Shown here: in pieces, positions 1 through 11,569 of the stretch
Numbering within the stretch: position 1 is the first letter of the stretch
Layout of the letters: each line of letters starts with the position of its first letter
NCBI RefSeq assembly: GCF_043290135.1
Contig: NC_134707.1
Coordinates: forward strand, 140,865,319-140,929,318
From: Rhipicephalus microplus
Lineage: Eukaryota; Arthropoda; Arachnida; Ixodida; Ixodidae
Direction: 5' to 3'
Length of the DNA: 64,000 bases
Position numbers and translations under genes: made by a program
Notes under the pieces: generated by a model
The model's database searches: none
What the model saw: only the letters and a program-made list of their open reading frames with translations
Told to the model about the DNA's origin: nothing

Positions 1-600
1 TCTAGTTGCGGAGTTTCTAGTTGCGGAGTTTCTAGTTGTGGATTTTGGAATTGTGGAGTATATAGTTGTGGTGTTTCAAGTTGTGGAGTTTTTAGTTGCA
101 GAGTTTCTAGTTCCGGAGTTTTCTAGTTGCGAAGTTTCTAGTTGTGGAGCTTCAAGTTGTGGAGTTTCAAGTTGTGGAGTTTCTAGTTGTGGAGTTTGTA
201 GTTGTGGAGTATCTAGTTGTGGACTTTTAAGTTGTGAAGTTCCTAGTTGTGGAGTTTCTAGTTGCGGAGTTTTCTAGTTGCGGAGTTTCAAGTTGTGGAG
301 TTTCTCGTTGTGGAGTTTCTAGTTGTGGATTTTCTAGCTGTGGAGTTTCTAGTTGCGAAGTTTTTAGTTGCGGAGTTTCTGGTTGTGGAGTTTCTAGTTG
401 TGGAGTCTGTAGTTGTGGAGTATCTATTTGTTGGGTTTCAAGTTGTGGAGTTTCTAGTTGTGGAGTTTCTAGTTGTTGAGTTTCTAGTAGTTGAGTTTCT
501 AGTTGCCGAGTTTCCAGTTGCGAAATCTCAAGTCGTGGAGTTTCTAGCTGTGGAGTTTCTAGTTGTGGAGTTTCTAGTTGCGGAGTTTCTAGTTGTGGAG

Positions 601-870
601 CTTCTAGTTCTGGGGTTCGTTGTTGTGGGGTTCGTAGTTGTGCAGTTTCTAGTTTTGGAGTCTCAAGTCGTGGAGTTTCCAGTTGTGGAGTTTCTAGCTG
701 TGGAGCTTCTAGTTGCGGAGTTTCTAGTTGTGGAGCTTCTAGTTCTGGGGTTCGTTGTTGTGGGGTTCGTAGTTGTGCAGTTTCTAGTTTTGGAGTCTCA
801 AGTTGTGGAGTTTCCAGTTGTGGAGTTTCTAGCTGTGGAGTTTCTAGTTGCGGAGTTTCTAGTTGCAGAG
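601..870 (+). repeat. Local 135-bp (nine-monomer) tandem duplication
   Basis: A distinctive run that starts CTTCTAGTTCTGGGGTTCG, continues with a GTTGTTG monomer and a GTGCAG monomer, and ends with TTTTGGAGTCTCAAG occurs at 601 and again at 736, exactly 135 bp apart. The same doubled arrangement is kept near 42,887/43,022 and 47,526/47,661. At 20,993/21,128 the second copy is cut short. The doubling therefore predates the larger duplications that carried it. Confidence 0.85.
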
Positions 871-1700
871 TTTCTAGTTGTGGATTTTGTAGTTGTGGAG
901 TATATAGTTGTGGTGTTTCTAGCTGTGGAGTTTCTAGTGGCGGAGTTTCTAGTTGCAGAGTTTCTAGTTGCGGAGTTTTCTAGTTGTGGAGTTTCTAGTT
1001 GCGGAGTTTCTAGTTGCGGAGCTTCAAGTTGTGGAGTTTCTAGTTGTGGAGTTTCTAGTTGTGGAGTTTCTAGTTGTGGGGTTTGTAGTTGTGGGGTTCG
1101 TAGTTGTGCAGTTCTAGTTGTGGAGTCTCTAGTTGAGAAGTTTCCATTTGTGTTGTTTCTAGCTGTGGAGTTTCTAGTTGCGGAGTTTCTAGATGCAGAG
1201 ATTCTAGTTGCGGAGTTTTCTAGTTGTGGAGTTTCTAGTTGCGGAGTTTCTAGTTGTGAAGCTTCAAGTTGTGGAGTTTCTCGTTGTGGAGTTTCTAGTT
1301 GTGGAGTTTGTAGTTGTGGAGTATCTAGTTGTGGACTTTCAAGTTGTGGAGTTTCTAGTTGTGGAGTTTCTAGTTGTTAATTTTCTAGCTGTGGAGTTTC
1401 TATTTGCGGAGTTTCTAGTTGCAGAGTTTCTAGTTGTGGATTTTCTAGCTGTGGAATTTCTGGTTGCAGAGTTTTTAGTGGCGGTGTTTCTAGTTGTGGA
1501 GTTTCTAGTTGTTTAGTTTCTAGTTGCCGAGTTCTTTAGTTGCGAAGTCTCAAGTTGTAGAGTTTCTAGCTGTGGAGTTTCTAGTTGCGGAGTTTCTAGT
1601 TGCGGAGTTTCTAGTTGTGGATTTTTTAGTTGTGGAGTCTCTAGTTGTGGAGTTTCTAGTTGTGGAGTGTCTACTTGTGGAGTTTCTAGTTGTGGAGTTT

Positions 1701-1745
1701 CTATTTGTAGTTTTTAGTTTTCGAGTTTGTAGTTATAGATTTTCT
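1701..1745 (+). repeat. Diagnostic diverged monomer cluster (first of 17 copies)
   Basis: A run of unusual monomers starts CTATTTGTAGTTTTTAG and goes on through TTTTCGAGTTTGTAG. It is far enough from consensus to be followed by eye. Copies start at 1701, 5310, 6376, 12239, 14330, 17453, 21853, 26064, 28808, 33019, 36285, 39408, 43987, 48626, 52205, 55569 and 59734. Their spacing reproduces the block periods exactly (6,955; 3,266; 4,579; 4,639; 4,165), so the cluster works as a tracer of the duplication history. No function is implied. Confidence 0.9.
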
Positions 1746-4744
1746 AGTTGCACAGTTCCTAGTTTTGGAGTATCTAGTTGCGGAGTTTCTAATTGTGCAG
1801 TCTCTAGTTTTGGAGTCTCTAGTTGTGGAGTTTATAGTTGTGGAATTTCTAACTGTGGAGATTCTAGTTGCGGAGTTTCTAGTTGTGGAGTTTCTAGTTG
1901 TGGAGTTTTAGTTGTGGAGTTTAAAGTTGTGGAATTTATAGTTGTGGAGTTTCTAGTTGTGGAGTTTCTAGTTTTCGGGTTTCTAGTTACGGAGTTTCTA
2001 GTTGTGGAGTTTCTAGTTGTGGAGTTTCTAGTTGTGGAGCTTTTAGTTGAGGAGTCTCTAGTTGTTGAGTATCTAGTTGTGGAAGTTCTAGTTGTGGAGT
2101 TTCTTGTTGCAGAGTTTCTTGTTGCGGAGTTTCTAGTTGTGGAGTTTCTAGTTGTGGAGTTTCTGGCTGTGGAGTTTCTAGTTGCAGAGTTTCTAGTTGT
2201 GGAGTTTCTAGTTGTGAGGTTCGTAGTTGTGGAGTTTCTAATTGTCGAGTTTCTAGTTGTGGAGTGTCTAGTTGTGGAGTTTCTAGTTGTGGGGTTCGTA
2301 GTTGTGGGGTTCGTAGTTGTGGAGTTTCTAGTTGCGGAGTTTCAAGTCGTGGAGTTTCTCGTTGTGGAGTTTCTAGTTGTGGATTGTCTAGCTGTGGAGT
2401 TTCTAGTTGCGGAGTTTTTAGTTGCGGAGTTTCTTGTTGTGAAGTTTCTAGTTGTGGAGTTTCCAGTTGTGGAGTTTGTAGTTGTGGAGTATCTATTTGT
2501 TGGGTTTCAAGTTGAGGAGTTTCTAGTTGTGGAGTTTCTAGTTGTGGATTTTCTAGTTGTTGAGTTTCTAGTTGCCGAGTTTCTAGTTGCAAAGTCTCAA
2601 GTCGAGGAGTTTTTAGCTGTGGAGTTTCTAGTGGCGGAGCTTCTATTTGCGGAGTTTCTAGTTGCGGAGCTTCTAGTTGTGGAATTTGTAGTTGTGGAAT
2701 ATATAGTTGTGGTGTTTCAAGTTGTGGAGTTTCTAGTGGCGGAGTTTCTAGTTGCAGAGTTTCTAGTTGCGGAGTTTTCTAGTTGTGGAGTTTCTAGTTG
2801 CGGAGTTTCTAGTTGTGGAGCTTCAAGTTGTGGAGTTTCTAGTTGTGGAGTTTCTAGTTGTGGAGTTTGTAGTGGTGGAGTGTCTAGTTGTAGGCTTTCA
2901 AGTTGTGGAGTTTCTAGTTGTGGAATTTCTAGTTACGGAGTTTCTAGTTGTGGAGCTTTTAGTGTAGGACTCTCTAGTTATTGAGTCTCTAGTTGTGGAA
3001 TTTCTAGTTGTGGAGTTTCTAGTTGTGGAGCTTTTAGTTGAGTTGTGGAGCTCTAGTTGTGGAGTTTCTAGTTGTGGAGTGTCTACTTGTGGAGTTTCTA
3101 GTTGTGGAGTTTCTAGCTGTGGAGTTTCTAGTTGCAGGGTTTCTAGTTTCGGAGTTTTCTAGTTGTGGAGTTTCTAGTTGCGGAGTTTCTAGTTGCGGAG
3201 TTTCAAGTTGTGGAGTTTCTAGTTGTGGAGTTTCTAGTTGTGGAGTTTTTAGTTGTGGAGTTTCTAATTGTGGAGCTTCTTGATGGGGAGTTTCTAGTTG
3301 TGAAGTTTCTAGTTGTGGATTTTCGAGTTGTGGAGTTTTTAGTTGCGAAGTTTCTAGTTGGGGAGTTTCTACTTGAGTTTATAGTTGCGGATTTTCTAGT
3401 TGCAGAGTTTTAAGTTGTCGAGTTTCTAGCTGCGGAGTCTCTAGTTGTGGAGTTTCTAGTTGCGGAGTTTCTAGCTGTGGAGTTTCTAGTTGCGGAGTCT
3501 CTAGTTCTGCAGGCTCTGGTTTTGGAGTCTCTGGTTGTGGAGTTTCTAGTTGTGGAGTTTCTAGCTGTGAAGTTTCAAGTTGCGGAGTCTCTAGTTGTGC
3601 AGTCTCTAGCAGTGGAGTCTCTGGCTGTGGAGTTTCTAGTTGTGGAGTTTCTATTTGCTGAGTTTCTTGTTGCGGAGTTTCTAGTTGTGGATTTTCTGGC
3701 TGTGGAGTTTCTAGTTGCGGAGTTTCTAGTTGTGGAGTTTCTAGTTGTTGAGTTTCTAGTTTTGGAGTTTCTAGTTGTGGAGTCTCTAGTTGTGGAGTTT
3801 CTAGTTGTGGAGTTTCTAGTTGCGAAGTCTCAAGTTGTTGAGTTTCTAGTTGTGGAGTTTCTAGTTTCGGTGTTCGTAGTTGTGGGGTTCGTAGTTGTGC
3901 AGTTTCTAGTTGTGGAGTATCTACTTGCGGAGTTTCCATTTGTGGTGTTTCTAGCTGTGGAGTTTCTAGTTGCGGAGTTTCTAGATGCAGAGTTTCTAGT
4001 TGCGGAGTTTTCTAGTTGTGGAGATTCTAGTGGCGGAGTTTCTAGTTGCGGAGTTCCAAATTTTGGAGTTTCTAGTTGTGGAGTTTCTAGTTGTGGAATT
4101 TGTAGTTGTGGAGTATATAGTTGTGGTGTTTCAAGTTGTGGAGTTTCTAGTGGCGGAGTTTCTAGTTGCAGAGTTTCTAGTTGCGGAGTTTTCTAGTTGT
4201 GGAGTTTCTAGTTGCGGAGTTTCTAGTTGCGGAGCTTCAAGTTGTGGAGTTTCTAGTTGTGGAGTTTGTAGTTGTGGAGTATCTAGTTGTGGGCTTTCAA
4301 GTTGTGGAGTTTCTAGTTGTGGAGTTTCTAGTTGCGGAGTTTTCTGGTTGCGGAGTCTGTAGTTGTGGAGTTTCTAGTTGTGGAATTTCTAGTTACGGAG
4401 TTTCTAGTTGCGGAGCTTTTAGCTGAGGAGTCTCTAGTTGTTGAGTCTGTAGTTGTGGAATTTCTAGTTGTGGAGTTTCTAGTTGTGGAGTTTCTAGTTG
4501 TGGAATTTCAAGTTGTGGAGTCTCTAGTGGCGGAGTGAGTTTCTAGTTGCGGAGTATCTGGTTGTGGAGTTTCTAGTTGCGGAGCCAGTAGTTGTGGAGT
4601 TTCTAGTTGTGGAGTTTCTAGTTGTGGAGTTTCTAGTGTTTGAATTTCTAGTTGCCGAGTTCTTTAGTTGCGAAGTCTAAAGTTGTGGAGTTTCTAGCTG
4701 TGAAGTTTCTAGTTGCGGAGTTTCTAGTTGCGGAGTTTCTAGTT

Positions 4745-6098
4745 GTGGAGTTTTTAGTTGAGGAGTCTCTAGTTGTGGAGTCTCTAGTTGTGGAGTTTCT
4801 AGTTGTGGAGTGTCTACTTGTGGAGTTTCTAGTTGTGGAGTTTCTAGTTGTGGAGTTTCTAGTCGTGGAGTCTGTAGTTGTGGAGTAGCTATTTGTTGGG
4901 TTTCAAGTTATGGAGTTTCTGGCTGTGGAGTTTCTAGTTGTGGAGTTTCTAGTTGTTGAGTTTCTAGTTGCCGAGTTTCTAGTTGCGAAGTCTCAAGTCG
5001 TGGAGTTTCTAGCTGCGGAGTTTCTAGTTGCGGAGCTTCTAGTTGTGGATTTTCTAGCTGTGGAATTTCCGCTTGCAGAGTTTTTAGTTGCGGTGTTTCT
5101 AGTTGTGGAGTTTCTAGTTGTTGAGTTTCTAGTTGCCGAGTTCTTTAGTTGCGAAGTCTCAAGTTGTAGAGTTTTTAGCTGTGGAGTTTCTAGTAGCGGA
5201 GTTTCTAGTTGCGGAGTTTCAAGTTGTGGATTTTTTAGTTGTGGAGTCTCTAGTTGTGGAGTTTCTAGTTGTGGAGTGTCTACTTGTGGAGTTTCTAGTT
5301 GTGGAGTTTCTATTTGTAGTTTTCAGTTTTCGAGTTTGTAGTTGTAGATTTTCTAGTTGCAGAGTTCCTAGTTTTGGAGTATCTAGTTGCGGAGTCTCTA
5401 ATTGTGCAGTCTCTAGTTTTGGATTCTCTAGTTGTGGAGTTTCTGGTTGTGGAGTTTATAATTGTGGAATTTCTAACTGTTGAGATTCTAGTTGCGGAGT
5501 TTCTAGTTGCAGAGTTTCTAGTTGTGGAGTTTCTAGTTGTGATGTTTTAGTTGTGGAGTTTAAAGTTGTGGAATTTATAGGTGTGGAGTTTCTAGTTGTG
5601 GAGTTTCTAGTTTTCGGGTTTCTAGTTACGGAGTTTCTAGTTGTGGAGTTTCTAGTTGTGGAGCTTTTAGTTGAGTTGTGGAGCTCTAGTTGTGGAGTTT
5701 CTAGTTGTGGAGTGTCTACTTGTGGAGTTTCTAGTTGTGGAGATTCTAGCTGTGCAGTTTCTAGTTGCGGAGTTTCTAGTTGAAGAGTTTCTAGTTGTGG
5801 AGTTTTTAGTTGAGGAGTCTCTAGTTGTGGAGTCTCTAGTTGTGAAGTTTCTAGTTGTGGAGTGTCTACTTGTGGAGTTTCTAGTTGGGGAGTTTCTAGT
5901 TGTGGAGTTTCTAGTCGTGGAGTCTGTAGTTGTGGAGTAGCTATTTGTTGGGTTTCAAATTATGGAGTTTCTGGCTGTGGAGTTTCTAGTTGTGGAGTTT
6001 CTAGTTGTTGAGTTTCTAGTTGCAGAGTTTCTAGTTGCGAAGTCTCAAGTCGTGGAGTTTCTAGCTGCGGAGTTTCTAGTTGCGAAGCTTCTAGGGGC
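4745..6098 (+). repeat. Local duplication with ~1,052-bp offset
   Basis: The segment around 4,800-5,045, which includes the rare ATG-containing monomer at 4,910 (TTATGGAGTTTCTGGC), recurs about 1,052 bp downstream around 5,850-6,098, where the same monomer lies at 5,962. The order of rare monomers around it (GAGTCTGTAG, GTAGCTATTTGTTGGG, then the ATGGAG monomer) is kept. The offset is not a multiple of 15, because monomers of other lengths lie between the two copies. Confidence 0.7.
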
Positions 6099-7136
6099 GG
6101 AGCTTCTAGTTGTGGAATTTGTAGTTGTGGAGTATCTAGTTTTGGTGTTTCAAGTTGTGGAGTTTCTACCTGTGGAGTTTCTAGTTGCGGAGTCTCAAGT
6201 TGTGGAGTTTCTAGCTGTGGAATTTCTAGTTGTTGAGTTTCTAGTTGCGGAGATTCTAGTTGTGGAGTTTTTAGCTGTGGAGTCTCTAGTTGTGGAGTCT
6301 CTAGTTGTGGAGTTTCTAGTTGTGGTGTGTCTACTTGTGGAGTTTCTAGTTGTGGAGTTTCTAGATGTAGAGTTTCTATTTGTAGTTTTTATTTTTCGAG
6401 TTTGTAGTTGTAGATTTTCTAGTTGCAGAGTTCCTAGTTGTGGAGTTTCTAGTTGTGGAGTTTCTTGTTGGGGTGTTTCTAGTTGTGAAGTTTCTAATTG
6501 TGGATTTTCTAGTTGCGGAATTTCTAGTTGCGACGTTTTTAGTTGGGGAGTTTCTACTTGAGTTTATAGTTGTGGATTTTCTAGTCACAGTTTCGAGTTG
6601 CAAAGTTTCAAGTTGTCGAGTTTGTAGTTGCGGAGTCGCTAGTTGTGGAGTTTCTAGTTGCGGAGTTGCTAGCTGTGGAGTTTCTAGTTGCGGAGTCTCT
6701 AATTGTGCAGTCTCTAGTTTTGGAGTCTCTAGTTGTGGAGTTTCTAGTTGTGGAGTTTATAGTTGTGGAGTTTCTAGCTGTGAAGTTTTAGTTGTGGAGT
6801 TTCAAGTTGTGGAATTCATAGGTGTGGAGTTTCTAGTTGTGGAGTTTCTAGTTTTCGAGTTTCTAGTTATGGAGTTTCTAGTTGTGGAAGTTCTAGGTGT
6901 GGAGTTTTTAGTTGTGGAGCTTTTAGTTGAGGAGTCTCTAGTTGTTGAGTTTCTAGTTGTGGAGTTTCTGGCTGTGGAGTTTATAGTTGCGGAGTTTCTA
7001 GTATCGAAGTTTCTAGTTGTGGAGTTTCTAGTTGTAGAGTTTCTAGTTGTAGAGTTTCTAGTTGCGAAGTCTCAAGTTGTGGAGTTTCTAGTTGTGGAGT
7101 TTCTAGTGGCGGAGTTTCTAGTTGCAGAGTTTCTAG
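5661..7136 (+). repeat. Mosaic monomer segment with no full-length partner found
   Basis: This stretch holds only array monomers. Its first part resembles 3,038-3,130 through the junction GTTGAGTTGTGGAGCTC. The tracer cluster is at 6,376. The odd monomer ACTTGAGTTTATAGTTG at about 6,558 is shared with about 3,371 and 50,251. I could not match the segment as a whole to another block, so it looks like a patchwork of short paralogous pieces. It contains no gene. Confidence 0.7.
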
Positions 7137-8890
7137 TTGCGGAGTTTTCTAGTTGTGGAGTTTCTGGTTGCGGAGTTTCTAGTTGTAAAGTTTCTAGTTG
7201 TGGAGTTTGTAGTTGTGGAGTATCTAGTTGTGGGCTTTCAAGTTGTGGAGTTTCTAGTTGTGGAGTTTCTAGTTGCGGAGTTTTCTAGTCGCGGAGTCTG
7301 TAGTTGTGGAGTTTCTAGTTGTGGAATTTCTAGTTACGGAGTTTCTAGTTGTGGAGCTTTTAGTTGAGGAGTCTCTAGTCGTTGAGTCTCTAGTTGTGGA
7401 ATTTCTAGTTGTGGAGTTTCTAGCTGTGGAGTTTCTATTTGTAGAATTTCAAGTTGTGGAGTCTCTAGTGGCGGAGTGAGTTTCTAGTGGCGGAGTTTCT
7501 GGTTGTGGAGTTTCTAGTTGCGGAGCCAGTAGTTGTGGAGTTTCTAGTTGTGGAGTTTCTAGTGTTTGAATTTCAAGTTGCCGAGTTCTTTTGTTGCGAA
7601 GTCTCAAGTTGTGGAGTTTCTAGCTGTGAAGTTTCTAGTTGCGGAGTTTCTAGTTGCGGAGTTTCTAGTTGTGGAGTTTTTAGTTGAGGAGTCTCTAGTT
7701 GTGGAGTCTCTAGTTGTGGAGTTTCTAGTTGTGGAGTGTCTACTTGTGGAGTTTCTAGTTTTCGAGTTTCTAGTTACGGAGTTTCTAGTTGTGGAGTTTT
7801 TAGTTGTGGAGTTTTTAGTTGAGGAGTCTCTAGTTGTTGAGTCTCTAGTTGTGGAAGTTCTAGTTGTGGAGTTTCTAGTTGTGGAGTTTCTGGCTGTGGA
7901 GTTTAGAGTTGCGGAGTTTCTAGTATCGGAGTTTCTAGTTGTGGAGTTTCTAGTTGTGGAGTTTCTAGTTGTAGAGTTTCTAGTTGCGAAGTCTCAAGTT
8001 GTGGAGTTTCTAGTTGTGGAGTTTCTAGTTGTGGGGTTCGTAGTTGTGGGGTTCGTAATTGTGGGGTTCATAGTTGTGCAGTTCTAGTTGTGGAGTCTCT
8101 AGTTGAGGAGTTTCCATTTGTGTTGTTTCTAGCTGTGGAGTTTCTAGTTGCGAAGTTTCTAGATGCAGAGTTTCTAGTTGCGGAGTTTTCTAGTTGTGGA
8201 GATTGTAGTGGCGGAGTTTCTAGTTGCGGAGTTCCAAGTTGTGGAGTTTCTAGTTGTGGAGCTTCTAGTTCTGGGGTTCGTAGTTGTGGGATTCGTAGTT
8301 GTGCAGTTTCTAGTTTTGCAGTCCCTAGTTGTGGAGTTTCCAGTTGTGGAGTTTCTAGCTATGGAGTTTCTAGTTGCGGAGTTTCTAGTTGCAGAGTTTC
8401 TAGTTGTGAAGTTTTCTAGTTGTGGAGATTCTAGTGGCGGAGTTTCTAGTTGCGGAGTTTCAAGTTGTGGAGTTTCTGGTTGTGGAGTTTCTAGTTGTGG
8501 ATTTTCTAGCTGTGGAGTTTCTAGTTGCGAAGTTTTTAGTTGCGGAGTTTCTGGTTGTGGAGTTTCTAGTTGTGGAGTCTGTAGTTGTGGAGTATCTATT
8601 TGTTGGGTTTCAAGTTGTGGAGTTTCTAGTTGTGGAGTTTTTAGTTGTTGAATTTCTAGTAGTTGAGTTTCTAGTTGCCGAGTTTCTAGTTGCGAAATCT
8701 CAAGTCGTGGAGTTTCTAGCTGTGGAGTTTCTAGTTGCGGAGCTTCTAGTTGCGGAGTTTCTAGTTGTGGAGCTTCTAGTTCTGGGGTTCGTTGTTGTGG
8801 GGTTTGTAGTTGTGCAGTTTCTAGTTTTGGAGTCTCTAGTTGTGGAGTTTCCAGTTGTGGAGTTTCTAGCTGTGGAGTTTCTAGTTGCGG
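7137..8890 (+). repeat. Block related to the 4,165-bp units at the right end
   Basis: Rare variants match 56,875-58,658 with an offset of 49,738, changing to 49,768 after a 30-bp (two-monomer) difference. The part from 7,566 onward also matches 53,139 onward and 61,469 onward. Shared landmarks are GGAGTGAGTTTCTAGTGG at about 7,475, GTGTTTGAATTTCAAG at about 7,563, and CCATTTGTGTTGTTTC at about 8,112. The match is lost near 8,890, where this copy continues with GGAGTCTCTAGTTGTTGAG monomers. Confidence 0.8.
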
Positions 8891-11569
8891 AGTCTCTAGT
8901 TGTTGAGTCTCTAGTTGTGGAATTTCAAGTTGTGGAGTGTTTAGTTGCAGAGTTTCCAGTTGTAGAGTTTCTAGTGGCGGAGTCTCTAGTTGTGCAGTCT
9001 CTAGTTGTGGAGTCTGTAGTTGTGGAGTTTCTAGTTGCGGAGTTTGAAGTTGTGGAGTTTCTAGTTGCGGAGTTTCTACTTGCGGAGTTTCAAGTTGTGG
9101 AGTTTCTGGTTGTGGAGTTTCAAGTTGTGGAATTTATAGGTGTGGAGTTTCTAGTTGTGGAGTTTCTGGTTTCCGGGTTTCTAGTTACGGAGTTTCTAGT
9201 AGTGGAGTTTCTAGTTGTGGAGCTTTTAGTTGAGGAGTCTCTAGTTGTTGAGTCTCTAGTTGTTGAGTCTCTAGTTGTGGAAGTTCTAGTTGTGGAGTTT
9301 CTAGTTCCGGAGTTTTTAGTTGCAGAGTTTCTAGTTGCGGAGTTTTCTAGTTGTGGAGATTCTAGTGGCGGAGTTTCTAGTTGCGGAAATTAAGTTGTGG
9401 AGTTTCTCGTTGTGGAGTTTCTAGTTGTGGAGTTTCTAGTTGCGGAGTTTCTAGTTGTGGAGTTTCTAGTAGTTGAGTTTCTAGTTGTGGAGCTTCTAGT
9501 TGTGGGGTTCGTAGTTGTGGAGTTTCTAGTTGCGGAGTTTCACGTTGTGAAGTCTGAAGTTGTGGAATTTCTAGTTGTGGAGTTTCTAGTTGTGGAGCTT
9601 CTAGTTGTGGGGTTCGTAGTTGTGGGGTTCGTAGTTGTGGAGTTTCTAGTTGCGGAGTTTCATGTTGTGAAGTCTGAAGTTGTGGAATTTCTAGTTGTGG
9701 AGTTTCTAGTTGTGGAGTTTCTAGTTGTGGAGTTTGTAGTTGTGGAGTGTCTAGTTGTGGGCTTTCAAGTTGTGGAGTTTATAGTTGTGGAGTTTCTAGT
9801 TGCGGAGTTTTCTAGTTGCGGAGTCTGTAGTTGTGGAGTTTCTAGTTGTGGAATTTCTAGTTACGGAGTTTCTAGTTGTGGAGCTTTTAGTTGAGGAGTC
9901 TCTAGTTGTTGAGTCTCTAGTTGTGGAATTTCTAGTTGTGGAGTGTTTAGTTGCAGAGTTTCCAGTTGTGGAGTTTCTAGTTGCGGAGTCTCTAGTTGTA
10001 GAGTTTCTAGTTACGGAGTTTCTAGCTGTGGAGATTCTAGTGGCGGAGTCTCTAGTTGTGCAGTCTCTAGTTGTGGAGTCTGTAGTTGTGGAGTTTCTAG
10101 TTGCGGAGTTTGAAGTTGTGGAGTTTCTAGCTGTGGAGTTTCTAGTTGCAGGATTTCTAGTTGCGGAGTTTTCTTGTTGTGGAGTTTCTAGTTGCGGAGT
10201 TTCTAGTTGCGGAGATTCTAGTTGTGGAATTTGTAGTTGTGGAGTATATAGTTGTGGTGTTTCAGGTTGTGGAGTTTTAGTGGCGGAGTTTCTAGTTGCA
10301 GAGTTTCTAGTTGCGGAGTTTTCTAGTTGTGGAGTTTCTAAATGCGGAGTTTCTAGTTGTGGAGCTTCAAGTTGTGGAGTTTCTAGTTGTGGAGTTTCTA
10401 GTTGTGGAGTTTGTAGTTGTGGAGTGTCTAGTTGTGGGCTTTCAAGTTGTGGAGTTTATAGTTGTGGAGTTTCTAGTTGCGGAGTTTCTAGTTGTGGAGT
10501 TTCTAGTTGTGGAGTTTCTAGTAGTTGAGTTTCTAGTTGTCGAGTTTCTAGTTGCGAAGTCTAAAGTCGTGGAGTTTCTAGCTGTGGAGTTTCTAGTTGT
10601 GGAGCTTCTAGTTAGGGAGTTTCTAGTTGCGGAGTTTCTAGTTGTGGATTTTGTTGTTGTGGGGTATATAGTTGTGGTGTTTCAAGTTGTGGAGTTTCTA
10701 GTTGCGGAGTTTCTAGTTGCAGAGTTTCTAGTTCCGGAGTTTTCTAGTTGTGGAGTTTCTAGTTGTGGAATTTGTAGTTGTGGAGTATCTAGTTGTGGAC
10801 TTTCAAGTTGTACAGTTTCTAGTTGTGGAGCTTCTAGTTGCGGAGTTTTCTAGTTGCGGAGTCTGTAGTTGTGGAGTTCCTAGTTGTGGAATTTCAAGTT
10901 GTGGAGTCTCTAGTGGCGGAGTGAGTTTCTAGTTGCGGAGTTTCTGGTTGTGGAGTTTCTAGTTGCGGAGCCGGTAGTTGTGGAGTTTTTAGTTGTGGAG
11001 TTTCTAGTTGTGGAGTTTCTAGTGTTTGAATTTCTAGTTGCCGAGTTCTTTAGTTGCGAAGTCTCAAGTTGTGGAAATTCTAGGTGTGAAGTTTCAAGTT
11101 GCGGAGTTTCTAGTTGCGGAGTTTCTAGTTGCGGAGTTTCTAGTTGTGGAGTTTTTAGTTGAGGAGTCTCTAGTTGTGGAGTCTCTAGTTGTGGAGTTTC
11201 TAGTTGTGGAGTTTCTAGTTGCGGAGTTTCTAGTTGCAGAGTTTCTAGTTCCGGAGTTTTCTAGTTGTGGAGTTTCTAGTTGCGAAGTTTCTAGTTGTGG
11301 AACTTCAAGTTGTGGAGTTTCTAGTTGTGGAGTTTCTAGTTGTGGAGTTTGTAGTTGTGGAGTATCTAGTTGTGGACTTTCAAGTTGTGAAGTTTCTAGT
11401 TGTGGAGTTTCTTGTTGCGGAGTTTTCTAGTTGCGGAGTCTGTAGTTGTGGAGTTTCTAGTTGTGGAGTTTCTAGTTGTGCATTTTCTAGCTGTGGAGTT
11501 TCTAGTTGCGGAGTTTCTAGTTGTGGGGTTCGTAGTTGTGGAGTTCGTAGTTGTGGAGTTTCTAGTTGT
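8891..11569 (+). repeat. Mosaic segment with pieces shared with 23.4-24.1 kb
   Basis: All of this is array monomers. The piece 9,800-10,160 matches 23,459-23,823 and 30,414-30,778, and the piece around 9,060-9,290 matches about 23,845-24,060. The two pieces occur here in the opposite order to the 23-24 kb region, so this looks like rearranged rather than simply copied DNA. GGAGTGAGTTTCTAG occurs at about 10,918. No gene or unique sequence was found. Confidence 0.65.
9478..9718 (+). repeat. Local 120-bp (eight-monomer) tandem duplication
   Basis: The pair CACGTTGTGAAGTCTGAAG (9,541) and CATGTTGTGAAGTCTGAAG (9,661) is exactly 120 bp apart, inside a repeated run of GAGCTTC and GGGGTTCG monomers. 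The two copies differ by a CG to TG change in that monomer and by one extra GGGGTTCG monomer. A related doubled run lies around 13,400-13,600. Confidence 0.8.

Larger units (their letters stand above)
1..5660 (+). repeat. Left-end block, paralogue of 47,001-52,555
   Basis: Rare variants match the block starting at 47,001 in the same order. The offset is 47,000 at the left edge. It becomes 46,925 after a five-monomer (75 bp) segment near 450-550 that is missing from the right copy, 46,880 after a three-monomer (45 bp) loss near 1,830-1,880, and 46,895 after a one-monomer gain in the right copy near 3,640. The match ends at about 5,660, where this copy goes into an odd junction (GCTTTTAGTTGAGTTGTGG) and the other goes into a GTGCAG monomer. 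Scattered substitutions separate the two copies, so this is an older duplication than the 6,955-bp one. Confidence 0.85.

Noticed and set aside
1987..2592. Minus-strand TPQLE pentapeptide protein of 201 residues (also 48,867-49,472)
   Set aside because: It is the reverse complement of the same monomer in its open frame, starts at TTG, and ends only where a variant monomer brings in a stop. It does not fit the A(D/N)LXX pattern of pentapeptide-repeat proteins.
1524..2984. 486-residue open frame (VVEFL/SSCGV type), and the many similar ones on the + strand
   Set aside because: It starts at TTG, not ATG. The monomer simply has no stop in this frame, and translations switch between VVEFL and SSCGV types wherever a 16-bp monomer shifts the frame. 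The larger unit lengths are not multiples of 3. No domain or codon bias was seen.
4910..5341. Rare ATG-started open frame in the array
   Set aside because: The ATG arises from a single base change in one monomer (TTATGGAG) and leads into the generic open frame. There is no start context, signal or conserved end.
6553..6605. Possible foreign insert near ACTTGAGTTTATAG and the GTCACAG run
   Set aside because: The stretch still aligns to the 15-bp register with several substitutions, and the same odd monomer occurs at 3,371 and 50,251, so it is a diverged monomer group rather than an insertion.
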